From Klebsormidium nitens (lineage: Eukaryota > Streptophyta > Klebsormidiophyceae > Klebsormidiales > Klebsormidiaceae), in assembly GCA_000708835.1 (NCBI GenBank), contig DF236994.1:62001-126000 (forward strand): DNA of 64,000 nucleotides, read 5' to 3'. Below the pieces are notes generated by a model, which saw nothing but the letters and a program-made list of their open reading frames with translations, was not told where the DNA came from and searched no databases. Numbering within the stretch: position 1 is the first letter of the stretch; each line of letters begins with the position of its first letter. Both the position numbers and the translations under genes were made by a program. This document shows, one piece after another, positions 48,701 through 60,500 of this stretch.

Positions 48701-51700
48701 TGAATTATTGTCCATTTTTCCAGGTTGCTCCCCTCGCTTGGAAGCTAGTGAACGTCGTCAACGAGTACGAGCCCAGCTCCATGGTCGGCGTTGTCTAGAC
48801 CTCAAGCGGCAAGGAACGATCTGCCGTAGATAGACAAGTTTAAATACACTGAAAGTTGACCAACCTTCTGTTGCTTCCCCTCCCAGGTTTTTCCCCTTTC
48901 CTGAAGCTCGTAAACGGCGTCAACGAGTCTACCTCTATGGTGGGCGCTGTCGACATTTTAAGCGGGAATGGACTAGACAAAGAATCAGACACGTTCGACA
49001 ATTAACCATTTTCGATCGCTTGCCCTCCCAGGTCTCTCCCCTTTCCTGGAAGCTAGTAAACGGCGTGAACGAGTACGAGCCGAGCTCCATGGTCGGCGTT
49101 GTCAAGAGCCCGCGCGGCGAGGAAGGCGGCGCGTGCTTTGCGCCGCTCGCGCTGAACGTGACGGCGGTAAACCTGGAGGCGTATTACAACAAGGCGATCA
49201 ACTACACGCTGATGGTCACGTTTGTCTCGTTCGTGCAAGTGCTGCTGCTCATCCGGCAAATGGAGTATACCAACACGCAGTCGGTGAGTGCTCCTCGAAT
49301 GGCTTGGTTTGTTAGTGTTCGTGTTTTTGCGCAGCCTCTTGAAATGGGGCGCTCGGTTTTGAGCAATCTTGTGTTGCTCATCCAGTAGATGGCGTTCACG
49401 TACACACATGTCGGTGATTTTTTTCGAGAGATGGTAGTTTTGCTGAGTTTTCATGCGGGTAGCGCCTGGAAGTGGAGCGTTCGGGTGATAATGAGCGGTC
49501 TTGTATTTCTCGATCGACAGCTGGGTACCAACCCATTTGACAAATACACATTGTGCTGCTTCTTAGATGGTTTCCTTACTCATCATTGTGCTAGTGCCAG
49601 GCACCTGATCTGAAATTTTGGGGCTCTCAAGCTGCTGTTTGCTTCTCACGGCCCTTCCTTCACCTCCTCTTCAATTGCTCAAGAGGGAAGGCTATTTTCT
49701 TTGGGTTCTTGGTTGGGAATCGAGGCAAATCGAGGGAATCGAAAGGACTTCTCGTCTCCAGCTCCCTCAAGGGCGCCATCTAAGCGTTGTAGGTTTTCAC
49801 CGATTCATTTGAGTCACACCAACCTGGGCGTCAAGCGTTGCCTGCTACAGTGGGCCGCAAAATCGCAAGTCGTCTTGACCAAAACTTGACGCCTTTTTTG
49901 AACTGCAGCCTTCGTCTCTGCAGGGCGCCGCAAAAGTGCCACTGCTCATGGTGGGTCAGCAGATTTGAAACCATAACTTGACACCAGTTTCTAGGTCACC
50001 CTTTGTTTCCTGCAGGACGCTGCAAGAGTGTCGCTGCTCATGGTGGGTCAGCAGATGCTCCTTAACCCAGTCTTAAACCAGTGCTTAATTCACACTTCAT
50101 CTTCCTTGTAGGGCGCCTCGAAAGTGTCACTGTTCATGGTGGGTCAGCAGATCTTGAATCAATCTTGACACCAATCTTGACATCACGCTTTCTCCCCTGC
50201 AGGGCGCCGCGAAAGTGTCACTGCTCATGGTGGGTCAGCAGGCCATCATGGACGCGTACCTGTGCCTGCTGCACCTGACAGCTGGCATCGTCGTCGAATC
50301 GCTTTTCAACGCGTTCGCGACCGCTGCGTTCTTCAAGTTCGTGATCTTTTCGATCTTCGAAATGCGCTACCTGCTGTCGATCTGGAAGGCGCGCCGGCCC
50401 GCGAGCACGGGCGACGGTTGGGAGTCGATGCGGCGGGAGCTGTCGATACTTTACTCTAGATTCTGTGAGTTGGCCATTCTCTTAAGTTGGCTCTTGTGTT
50501 CGGCACTGTTTCTGTTGGCTCTTTCGAAGGGAAGATTGTCACTTAGGTGCTTTTGGGTGTCTTCTCTTCAAAGCTTCAGAATACGCATGCGTCTGCCCAG
50601 CTTTTCTGGACCAACTGCAGCTGACTTGATGTCCAGCTGCTATGTTTTGGAGTTCTTACCAGCTTCTGCGAGTGCTGTGCCGCTGAGTGCTTCCGTTCTC
50701 ATCTGAAACGACTCGAAAGCAAATGTCTGTGAACCCCCCCCTAAACCCTTACCCGCTAACTAAACCTCAACCTCTCCCGCAGACGGGTTCCTGCTGGGCG
50801 GCATCCTGATCATGTACCGCCTGCACGCGATGCTGAAGCACATCCTGCTCCTCTTCTACGCCTTCTGGGTGCCCCAAATTATTTCCAACGTCATGCTCGA
50901 CGCGCGCCGCCCGCTGCACCCCCACTACATCCTCGGCATGACGGCCACGCGGCTCGCGATCCCGCTGTACACATTCGGCTGCCCCAAGAACTTTATGAGA
51001 GTGGAACCCAACCCGGGGTGGTGCGTCGGCCTTGCCTGGTGAGCATTTGGATGGGCTCATTCTCACTGCATAGCGCAAGCACTGTCCAGACGAGCAAAAC
51101 TTTGCTTTCCTCCTTCGCTTCCTGCAGGGGATTGGAGCGAGAGACGCCGTTTTAATGTTTTTTGGAAGTTTTGACGCTGTTTTACATCTTCCCAAAGTCA
51201 GTGTCGGGCGTTTGACATCGATAGTCCTTTCTTGATAGTCATTTCTTGCTTTTGCCTTGTAGAGATTTCAGATACGAAAACCGAAGGTATTGCCGGGTTT
51301 GGGCGTCGACCGACTTTTACTAGACCAGAAGTTTTCTGGTAGTGTATTGGACCCTTCTATGGTTCGGTGTACCCTATTCAGACACCGATTTCCGTATTGG
51401 CTTGACGCTCAAGAGTTTGCTCTCTGGTCGCTCTTAGGGAACGCTTCGACTGGTTTTCAAGCACTTCGAATGATTAGATTGGGGTTGCGAGACATCATCC
51501 ATATCTGAAACTCGCGTCCTCCCCTCTTCGCAGCTTCCTGTGCGGTCAGGCAGGCGTGCTGTTGCTGCAGCACTACTTCGGCGCGTGGTGCTTCATCCCC
51601 AAGCGCTTCCGCCCGGAAAAGTACAGCTACTTCCGGCGGATCGAGCGGGCCTCCATCCCTGGGGGGGAGGAGGCGGGCCACCTAGACTGCGTTATCTGCA

Positions 51701-51843
51701 TGGCGCCAGTTGACGCTGCCCCCCTCTCGCGGCAACGCATGGTCACGCCGTGCGACCATTTGTTCCACTCTAGTTGCTTGGAGAAGTGGATGGATATCAA
51801 GATGGAGTGCCCGACGTGCCGGCGGCAACTGCCGCCCTTGTAA
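45787..51843 (+). CDS. FLY1: FLYING SAUCER/TUL1-type endomembrane RING E3 ligase
   Basis: Ten exons: 45787-46182, 46544-46610, 46721-46752 (32-nt microexon), 47072-47162, 47542-47666, 47874-48167, 49032-49283, 50203-50464, 50783-51038 and 51534-51843. All phases agree, giving 694 residues. Order: signal-anchor (RIALLSSLLFCC, about residues 27-40), a lumenal domain (NISGTYKGTWEVQGSN, VHGEIVLRDG, NEYEPSSMVGVV), a multi-pass membrane region (YTLMVTFVSFVQVLLLIRQM, VGQQAIMDAYLCLLHL, MRYLLSIWKA, ILGMTATRLAIPLY), and a C-terminal RING (CVIC, CDHLFHSSC, CPTC). This matches Arabidopsis FLY1/FLY2 and yeast Tul1 closely. FLY1 acts in the secretory pathway and affects pectin methylesterification in seed mucilage; Tul1/Dsc ligases clear membrane proteins from Golgi and endosomes. 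Introns 6 and 7 hold decayed copies of the following exon. Confidence 0.94.
48385..48965. repeat. Four decayed copies of the start of FLY-type exon 7 in intron 6
   Basis: Exon 7 starts at 49032 after CTCCCAG and codes VSPLSWKLVNGVNEYEPSS. Copies with their own acceptor-like sequence occur at about 48385-48425, 48557-48650, 48724-48810 and 48887-48965, a period of about 165 bp. Intron sequence between them is repeated as well (TAGACAAAGA element). The copy at 48724 keeps 24 open codons before a TAG at 48796-48798. The one at 48887 hits TGA at 48902. Confidence 0.88.
49921..50150. repeat. Three copies of the start of FLY-type exon 8 in intron 7
   Basis: Exon 8 starts at 50203 after CCCTGCAG. 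Its first ~39 nt (coding GAAKVSLLMVGQQ) recur at 49924-49962, 50016-50054 and 50112-50150, each after CAG or TAG, with a period of about 92 bp. All copies stop matching after the CAGCAG codons. Confidence 0.9.
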
Positions 51844-52902
51844 CATAGAGAACGGCGTCAGCATGATGTCAGAATTGACCGAAGAGATTGGTAGTTGTAT
51901 AGGTAGAGTGCGAGAGTCCCCATTAGAGATAACAAAACGCGATGAAGACACGTCAATAAGCTTGCCTTGCCTTACGATGTTGTTGAGATGAGATTTGAGA
52001 CGCAGCTCGTGAGGCTGTGCGTCTCGCCAAGTGAACACTGTTGTTAATTTGTTGTTCTTCACAGGTAAACGATCGCAGATGCAGCTTTATCAGACTATGT
52101 GCATGATTCGAATCAAGTGGTGCCAGCGCTGCTTGAAGTCATCCCGTTGCATGTTGCCAACATCCGCCATCCAAGCCTTACATGCGCCGCTACAGAAGAC
52201 ATAATTCAAGCTGCATGATTATTCGTCCGCGTTTTTGTATGTGCACATCTGTCTGAACAAACGGATGAGCTTCATGAGATTAATGTTCTGGCAGGAGCAG
52301 CACATGCATGTGAGTGCAGCTAGCATGCAACCGCGGGCTCTCGATCAGTACAAAGACTGTACAGGTGTGTCGAATCCGTCACACAAAATTATACATGGCA
52401 CCATGCGGGTTCCAATTGGACAAGGCAGTCATAATGCGTGCAAGCTGCCAACTGATTACACTTATTACAAGTCTATAGCTCTGTTCCTTCGCATCCAATC
52501 AGTAATACGAGTAACCCCCATAGTGCGTTGTTGAACCACAAGCGAAGCATAACAGATTATTCAGAAAGGTCACAATCCAGCATCTCGCCATAGCTCAATC
52601 AGTGACCCGGTCAATCATACCATCGTTGCATCAGAAGATTTTGACGGCCCTGGGCCAGTTTCAGGACATGGAAGGTGAGAGAGTGCTCCTGTACTACATG
52701 CATGCACTTCAAAGGCTGCAAATGGACTTTGAAACCAGACAATCATGGAAAAGTCTAGGTAATGGCTCACATTCAAAAGAATTCTTATCAAAAGCAAGCC
52801 CTCAACGATCTCAAACATAGCGACCATTGACTGTGCTCCCAGCAACAACACGTCCATTTTACGCCTTTCTCAACGCCGCTTGCAAGTCAGCCTCCAACAT
52901 TT
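51844..52902. other. Convergent intergenic region
   Basis: About 1 kb between the FLY-type stop codon and the stop of the next minus-strand gene. Only 3' flanking sequence is expected. No exon, RNA gene or repeat was recognised. Confidence 0.5.
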
Positions 52903-53742
52903 CTATGCATCCAAAGCTTCCGCCCGCTGCATCGCACTCTTCACCTTGTCCTGCGCCACTTTACACCGCGCCAGAAGCGTATCGTACTTCCGCGCCGCCC
53001 CTACTAGTTTCATATCCATGGCTAGCAAGTTCACGTACCGGCCTAGCTCCGTTAACTTCTCGTTTGTTTCCCCCTGGTCCCTAGCCTTGTTCATCTCCTC
53101 CTGGATCCTCTCTATGACCACCTCCGCCGAGGCCTCCATCGAGCTGCCCCCGTCCTCAAACGGCCGGTCCAGCATCCCTCCTAGGAGAAACAACAACTCA
53201 AAAATGACTTCCTTAGGAGTCTTTGACTTTGCCTTTTCCTTCCTGAGAACATACACCGGTTCATCCGTCATCCCCTCCACTTCATCCTTCAGCGACCATG
53301 GTGCTGATGAGTCGGGAGCGCCGAGCAACCCCGCCGCTGCGGCTATGCTCGCTTGCACTTCGGCATCGGAGATGCCTTCTTCCCCCTCGTCGTTAGCAGG
53401 GGCCGCCGACGGACTCTCAGGTTGCGTGCTGCTGCTCTCGGGCGATGCTTTGATGGCGGTGGTTCGACGAGCTGTCCTGGAATGACATCCCTTTCTAGTT
53501 ACTGGCTGGTCGCTGGCATCCTCAACTGAAGCCAGAGACTTTTCAGCAAAGAAAGCGGTGCCTTGAATCTCCTGCAGAAAGACAGACCCTTTGTATCTAT
53601 GCCTTGCGGGCTGTCTGCAAGCGCAGATGAGTCTGACGGGCTGGCAGGCAAAGGAGGATGAGCTTTGGGAAAGAGCTACGGCTGGCTTTAGTGGCATGAA
53701 CGTTTGGGAGAGCTGGCAGACAGCATTGCTGTAGCCCATCAT
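52903..53742 (-). CDS. Unknown protein with plastid-transit-like N-terminus, apparently intronless
   Basis: A single open frame gives 279 residues from the first ATG (53742) to TAG (52903). The frame stays open upstream to 53805, but only through non-ATG codons. The N-terminus is rich in Ser, Ala and basic residues with few acids (ALSQSSSSFACQPVRLICAC, then RQPARHRYKG), as in a chloroplast transit peptide. The middle is acidic and Ser/Pro-rich. The C-terminal ~110 residues look conserved and helical (KEVIFELLFLLGGMLDRPFE; VVIERIQEEMNKARDQGETN; a heptad-like tail ending AMQRAEALDA). No known domain was recognised. Acceptor-like sites (TTTCTGCAG near 53575, ATTCCAG near 53480) leave room for an intron, so the N-terminal part may be misread. 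Confidence 0.6.
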   Translation of the reverse strand: MMGYSNAVCQLSQTFMPLKPAVALSQSSSSFACQPVRLICACRQPARHRYKGSVFLQEIQGTAFFAEKSLASVEDASDQPVTRKGCHSRTARRTTAIKASPESSSTQPESPSAAPANDEGEEGISDAEVQASIAAAAGLLGAPDSSAPWSLKDEVEGMTDEPVYVLRKEKAKSKTPKEVIFELLFLLGGMLDRPFEDGGSSMEASAEVVIERIQEEMNKARDQGETNEKLTELGRYVNLLAMDMKLVGAARKYDTLLARCKVAQDKVKSAMQRAEALDA

Positions 53743-54925
53743 GCACGCCCTACACGCAAAACAGCGCAAGCCAATGGCGTACCAAACACTGATGGTGGCG
53801 TTCAACTAGTACCAGAACTGCTGCACGAGGGAGTGGCGTGACCGCAACGATAAGTGAACAGGCTTGGTCCTGTTGCTTGCGCCCCAGTTAGGTACCAATT
53901 CGTTTCTGAAACTCTCGAGTCTTATGCAGGCAGCAGGCAATGGCTGGCGACTGCATTCACATGACCATGCACATTGCAAACCTCAAGCTAGGAGACTCGA
54001 ACTCTGGAGAGTTGGAGAGTCGAGACTGGAGTCTGGAGTCAACTCTGGAGTGTGGAGTCTGGACTCTTCTCCACTGCCTAAGAGAGCTAAGAGATTTTGC
54101 GATTTTGCAGGATTTGTTTTGAAGGCAAAGATGATCATCGAACCGTTGCATATTCACCAAGTCGATGAATCGACGGTTGGCAACCTCCAGAGTCCACATT
54201 CCCTACGGTAAATCCTTTACTAAATCTGCAATGTTCAATGACTGAGCCTCACCCAGGACTGAGAAACTAGTAGTTACCAGTAACGTCCCCAGCGGCAGTC
54301 ATACTCACCCCTGCCTCTGGCCATATTATACACGTACGGTAACATCAAGACATCAAACAGAGGTCAATGTCTGCAGATATTCATCTACACAAACATTCAT
54401 AGATACACTTGTCCTCCGAAGAATCCAGTCTTGCTTTATCGCTTGATATTCAACCGGTAGTGCACCACAAAGGTGTGCATTCCGATCGTCATCCACATCG
54501 TCGTCCATGGGCAACGATGGAGATAGATGAGAACCATACAAGTGGCAAGCCAACGTACAGGGATCGTGCAGCGGTGACTGGTTGCAACTGAGGGAATCGA
54601 ACCCTGGCGACAGGGTGCTGTACAAATCACTCGATCAATGGATTGCATCGAGCACTTGGTTCAAAGTGTCACACTCAATCATTGTCTCGTCTGAATAAGG
54701 TTGTCGCACAAATAAACGACCTTTGCGTGTGCAAGAGCTAAGTTCATATTAGCATACAATATTTAGAGAGCAACAAAAGTTCCCTTGCCAACCGCTCGAA
54801 AGGGTGGCCATTGTTCCTCCAATCAATGTGAGCAAGGCGATAGCGCGAGCATGTAATGCCAAGGTGTAGTGCACATGGACGTGGGCTGCAGAAGAGATAA
54901 GAAACCGGAAAAGGCACACATGTAG
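53743..54925. other. Intergenic region with low-complexity patch
   Basis: About 1.2 kb with no exon-like frame. It contains a CTGGAGT-rich patch (listed separately) and a tRNA-like fragment near 54575-54640, discussed under rejected items. Confidence 0.45.
53995..54068. repeat. CTGGAGT low-complexity tandem repeat
   Basis: GACTCGA/CTGGAGT/GTCTGGA heptamer-like units repeat imperfectly over about 74 bp. A simple-sequence patch in intergenic DNA with no coding meaning. Confidence 0.75.
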
Positions 54926-55824
54926 TCACAAGCCTGCCGCTGAGCTTGATGTCAATGTGTACCCAAAAAAATCGTGGTCACTAACTTCAATATGCTCATT
55001 CCCAAAAGCTCCAAAACGGGTTGTCTCAAAGCCAGCAAACGTCTGCAACCAGTGCACATCCTCGACGATGAAAATTTTTCCAGTGCGAGGTTTGACGACC
55101 GAAACTGAACCATCTGAAAAACAATTGAGCTGGAGAATTTCTGTTGCAGATGTAGGAGTGAATCTATAGGGTTGTGAGCCCGCATGTCCAACCTCAAAAA
55201 GAAGCACAAGCTTGACGAGGAGAGATTATCGCAACACCACACAGGGGTTTGAAACAACAATGCGAGCAGGATGCAACTTGCCAATTTGGACTCCTGGTTA
55301 CATAGATTTTAATACACTCTACTAGCGATTGCAAAGAGCAGGTTTCCAATCAACCCATTCGAGTTACAGACACACAGAACTTTCACTAAGTTGAACCCTC
55401 CATCGGCAGACTCAGGAATCAGGATGGCAAGATATGAGCTCAAATGCTACTAATCGGGACCTGCTGCTCCCTCACGCCCAAAGGTTTTACTCCCTTCTCA
55501 TTGTTTGACTATGTGGATAAAGGCGCCAAAGCTGCAGCAGCAAAACTTGCGACATCCCGAACCTAGCCCTGGCAAAGAGATTGCCTAGGCCAGCCAGAGT
55601 GAGCAGAATCCAGCCAAGTGAGCAGTACTAAGAAAAGGAAACCCTGCTTTCCAAGGTCCAGATGAGAAGAAGAAAGAATACACATTTTTGATGTGCAAAC
55701 CATTACCAATATCATGCAAAGCGAACGTGATTGCTAAAATGGATGGCTCTGAAGAATCCTGTGGTTTGACACCAACCTCAGAATACATTGCGCTCTGCAC
55801 AAATGTTGTTGAACAGTCGTCCAA
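54926..55824 (-). CDS. Coding-like fragments of an unidentified minus-strand gene
   Basis: Two minus-strand open stretches look more like exons than chance. The first, at about 55824-55704, contains FVQSAMYSEVGVKPQDSSEP and LAITFALHDIG before a GTAATG donor. The second, 55192-54926, contains TSATEILQLNCFSDGSVSVV, KIFIVEDVHWLQTFAGFETT and FGNEHIEVSDHDFFGYT before a stop. I could not join them in phase; an exon between them may be missing. No family was recognised. They lie directly downstream of the eL41 gene on the same strand, so a long 3' UTR is an alternative reading for part of this. Confidence 0.28.
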
Positions 55825-56061
55825 GCAGACGGGCCCCTTGCCTGACTGAAACCCAGAACTCTACATCAGCTTGCCCTTGGTGCTACTGCAAGACCAAAGC
55901 CTGGCCGAGTCCGTCCTCTGTACAAGTCCAGCCAAGGCAGTCTGCTGCACGACCCCTCCCCTTGCGCAGAGTTCTATGAATCCAAGACTTGTTGGCGCAA
56001 TCTGCATGACTCAACCTGCTCTGTCCAACAGAAGACCGCCCAACCCATCGTCAGGCCGTTT

Positions 56062-56773
56062 CTACTTTGATCTCTGTCGCATCTTTCTGCGCTTCCTCTT
56101 GAGCCTACGCATGCGCTTCTTCTTCCACTGCAATAAAAGAACAGAGCTGTTCAGTAAAAGAACTGCAAAATGAGTGGGACCATTACCCAATAAGCAACAC
56201 TTGCGTCACACTTGGCCTGAGGATTCTGCAAATATGTATGATGCTCGGGCATCCTCGCAATCATATTGCGGTACTCAGCAGACAAACTCATACACAGTCC
56301 AAGACCGCCAATGTGTGTCACGAGGACAGACCAAAGACCATTACCATTACCAAAATGGGGGTGTCTGTCAGAGGTTAACCATGGTGTGTGAGCCTTTCTT
56401 AGCTCCATGAAGCAATGCAAGACACCGTCCTATCATCAGAAACACGATGCACGTGCTTTGACTGCTGTCCTCTGTTGCTCCTGATACTACCCGCATCCAT
56501 GAAAAATCTTCGAATGATCCTCCAAAGAGACGTTAAGTGGAAACGTATTTGCAGAATCTCTGCCCCTCCAAAACCCCAACCGATACATTTATATAAAGCA
56601 CACGAAACTGCCAAAGAAGCCCCCCAAAAGCATCAAAAACCGGACAATGCCTGTAAGCACGCGCTGGAGGCTGACAGATTTATACTGTCACGCTCAAAAT
56701 GGTGAATCCTCAGGGACCTGCAGTGACCTCAGGAGCAACACCAGAAACGGAGAGCGCTCACCTTCGCTCTCAT
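56062..56773 (-). CDS. RPL41: 60S ribosomal protein eL41
   Basis: Two coding pieces: 56773-56762 encodes only four residues, M-R-A-K, and ends at a GTGAGC donor. 56127-56062 encodes WKKKRMRRLKRKRRKM, then RQRSK and TAG, after a TTATTGCAG acceptor. The joined product is the complete 25-residue eL41, with 17 Lys or Arg residues, identical in pattern to the universally conserved protein. eL41 is the smallest ribosomal protein; it sits as a single helix at the 40S-60S bridge near the decoding site. Both pieces are too short for ordinary gene finders. The intron of 634 bp splits the gene straight after codon 4. Divergent from the IQ-motif gene at 57564, with 790 bp between the start codons. Confidence 0.93.
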
Positions 56774-57563
56774 GGTGGCCGCTTCCTTCCTCCACAGACT
56801 CGGGTTGGGAAAGAGGACGAGTCCTGCGCTCCTCCCTTGCTTTCCCAAGTCAAATCCTCTGCTGTATTGGTCGTCGCTTCCCCTACTTTGAGAGCTTTGC
56901 CACCCACTCTCACATGAAATGCCGACGAGGAATACAGGATGAAACGTAACGTATTAACTTAAACATGTTCTGGCGTTTCATTGCGAATTTGCTCACCTTC
57001 GGCGCTGGCGACATGGAACTTGAACTCAAGAAGTCAGCCTGCTTGCCACTGGATGCAGAACTTTCTGAGATTTTCGTCTAGCTAGCTTGAGCAGTGTCCC
57101 CCATGGCCAAACAAGAGTTTCATGCTGTTCCACCTCGTGCAACACAAGGATAGAAGATCGTCATTTCAGCAAACTGGATGCAAGAAGCTTCAATTCTGTT
57201 ATGGAGTAATGCGAGACTGCATGACACGCTCCAAATTAGGGTTTCAGAATGGCCAGATCAGCCCTTGAGCAATTGTTTTTGGGAAGCCATGATAAAAGTC
57301 CATATAAAGTAGCTGTACAAAGCTGTGATAGTTTCAAGGATTGCCAGACAGCCAGCTAGTTGTTGGTCTACTGAATCCATGCCATGCTGGCCTCCCATGC
57401 TACCGTCCAAAAAGACTTCTGCAGAGAAACTTCGGCCCTATCCACCGAGAGTTCAGCATTTGCTCCCAAGGTCATTCTGCCAGGCAAAGCTGTGCCGACA
57501 TTATTTCCCGTCAATGTGGGCTAGTACATGGATAAGTGATCTTAGGAAACTTCTTGAGGTAGC

Positions 57564-60500
57564 ATGGAAGCAAGACTGAAAGAGAAGCAGGCCCTGTCTG
57601 AGGTGATCCGCATTGGGCTCAACAGGGCCCAAGACCTTGAGCTCCTCTGCCAGGTAGGCATGCTACTGTGCCCCCTCACGCTTAGAAATCATCGGCAATG
57701 CTGCTTATATGTATCTGTTAATGCATGCTACCTGTGCCCCCTGTGCCTTAGGGAACACTAACTATGCTGAGACAAAGGGGCCTGGCAGCATAATATGAAT
57801 TTGCAGGGTATCTCCCATCACCTCCATTCCTGCTCCCTTTCATGGTCCATGAGCTGACAGCTTTGCAGCTATTAGTTCTTGGTTAGGGCATACTGTTCAA
57901 TCGGACAAGGGACCTGAACGCATGGCCTTGTTCCCTGTAGCTAAGAGCCTTTCAGAATCAGCGTTTGAGCTTCACTGCTGCAGATAAGTTTTCCTGGCCA
58001 TCTTGGCCTATTCCAAGCAAGGTTGATGCGCTTGAGTTGCCCACTTGCTTTTGATGGACGTTTAATGTGCCTCGCTGATGGGGCACAGAACTGTGCCATG
58101 CATGCCATAAGCACAGGGAAAGCAGCAACAAGATAGGAGGCGACAGTTTGCAAAGGTTGCGAATATCTGTGTCTTTCTCTTCAAGTTGGGAGCACTGCCC
58201 ATAACGGCGCCGTACTACAACTTTGTACTTCAACTTTGAGTGTTCCTGATCCCTGTCAATGGAAAGCAAAGGCCCACATCATCTCAATGTCAAAACAGTT
58301 CCTTTTCTGCCAGATCAGGACGTTGGCTTTCGCAAGGAGTCCTGTAGACATACCGAAAGGTTACTCACCCATTCGCTTCTCTTTCTGCAGATCCAAAGCG
58401 CTGCCTTCGAGAACCCCTCCCTGGCCCGCCAGGTGGCGGCAGAATGCAATCTGCGGGAGGAGTGGCGATGCACGCGCGAGGCAGCCGTTCTGCAGCAGAT
58501 GGAGGGGCTCAGCTTTGCGACAGCGGAGGAAGGTGAACTGAGGGCCACTTCGTACCTCTGCCCATGCTGCCAGGTAGATTGGGTCTCCATTCATGAAGAT
58601 TGCCAAATCGCGGCTTTGCTTCGCGGCTGCTTCAGACGGTGTGGAAACTTTCGATTGTCTGCAGAAAGGCCGAACTCACCAGACCTCATTGTTTCAAGGT
58701 TGACGCCCCTCTCAAAGTCTGCAGAAGATGTCTCACTTCCGCTGACGTCCCCTAGGTCTGCTTCCTCTCTTCGTTTCGGCTGACGTTTTCTCCGTCCGTC
58801 TGTTGATTGCAAGACCTCGGTCATCTGCTTGCGGACAAGGCCCGCAGTCTGCTCCAGCGATCGCCTTCGGGCGCTTCTCTCAGGAGCTCGTCGGCGTCAC
58901 TTAGAGCCCCATGCACCAGGGACTCATCTCCTTACCGAACTGCACGGCAGAATCGGAGTCCGCTGCAAATAAGGAACGGGCCTCAGAGTCCCGACGTGGG
59001 TCGGAGAAGAGTTTCTAAGAAGGATGCGAGGGTTTTGGAGGAGGGCAGTGTCAACCGCTCGGTAAGATCTGGCTCCACTTCGCTTTAAGACTCGATCTCA
59101 AGCGATGGGGACTCGATTCCGAACGACCGTCACTCTTACTACAGCAATCGAGCACGAAGCTGGTACAATCGCGTTGCAGATAGCCCATGTTTCGACTGCT
59201 ATTTGTCTTGAAGACACAGTTCCGGTCGTACCGTTTCCCACGCGCTTGATAAATACTTTGAAGAAACATAAAGCTCTCAGTTCTTAGCGATATCAGACCC
59301 AACCAAGGCCTCTCGCAGGTGTCGCCTCTGTTGCGGGCGTCACGAGACCCGCAGGTCTTGGCCCTCGTGCAACTTCACAAGACGTTGCTGCATGGGTGAG
59401 CATATCTTTCTCGGTGGCCCTCTTGCGGCCAATTTCAGATTTTTGCCAATCAAGGTGGCAGCCTTGTCTCATCTACTCATTGTTTTGTTGCTTCGCTATC
59501 TGAAGGAGCTCTCGAGTCTTTTTAGTCTCTCTGCGGAAAACGCACCGGTGGAGCTTGATAGAGTCTTACAGATATTTCACAAAGCGTGGAGGTCACAGCG
59601 ATCCGCAATATGCACGGAGGCAACCATAACTTTCACGACTGAAAACGGCGCTCCGCTAACAAGCTCTCGCCTCGCTGTGGCAGTCTAAAGAGGCACGCTG
59701 CCTGCGCCGGAGAGAGTGCGGCCCACGTCGCTCTAGAAGGTGCGCTCCAATCAAAGTTTCCCACTGTACATTCAGAGGATCCGAAGCTCTGTAAGGTCAC
59801 CTGTCTCTTTCAGGGTCTCAACAGGCTTGTGCTCTTTCCTCGTCCGCTCTCTCACCTTGAATACAGTCTTTAAGCGCGCAGCGGCATCAGCCACGGAATC
59901 AGTCAGTGTCCTTGTGCCCTTTCACTAGTCTTTCCTGTGTTCTCTCTGAGTTGATTAAACTGATTGAGCGCCCAACGGCGTTAGCCAGCGAAATTTCTGC
60001 GGCTTCATGCCCTTGAAAATGCAGCCGGAGCTTCGTGCCTCTCTCCCCACGTGCGCAGTCACCACGATCAGATGCTTAACCCCGCCGTTCCACAACAAAC
60101 CTTTCGCTCACCTCCCCGTCTCTGTTGCCACGCGCAGAACACGTCCGAGCGGCCCAGGCTCATTTTGCCGCCTCCCTCGCTGACGTCACCCAGGCGCTCG
60201 CTGACGTCAGCCCCGGCAGGCCGGAGTCCAAGCTCGGCGCAGCCGCCTTCGCGTTCGGAGACCTGGGCCTGCCCGCGGCCCTGGTTGCGCGGCTGGTAGA
60301 CTTGAGGCGGCAGCAAGCTGCACGGACGGTCCAAAGGGGCGTGCGAAAATGGTCAAGTGATCGAAGGAGGGAAGCGGGAGAGGAAGAGGTGAGGGTGTGC
60401 TTGGCAGAGAAAAAGGATTCAGACTTTTGCGACCTGCTTGAATGGAAAAACCAGTATGTCGGGCCAGGAAAGAAGATGTGCCTCACCTTTGTCAGTGTGC

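Noticed and set aside
52580-52620. A-box-like sequence GCCATAGCTCAATCAGT
   Set aside because: No B-box at the right distance and no foldable tRNA.
53743-53805. N-terminal extension of the plastid-like ORF through non-ATG codons
   Set aside because: Nuclear genes rarely start at TTG, and the ATG at 53742 already gives a plausible transit peptide.
54570-54645. tRNA-like fragment on the minus strand (contains GGGTTCGATTCCC)
   Set aside because: There is a good B-box and T-arm, but no convincing A-box, D-arm or full acceptor stem. At best a tRNA-derived remnant or SINE piece.
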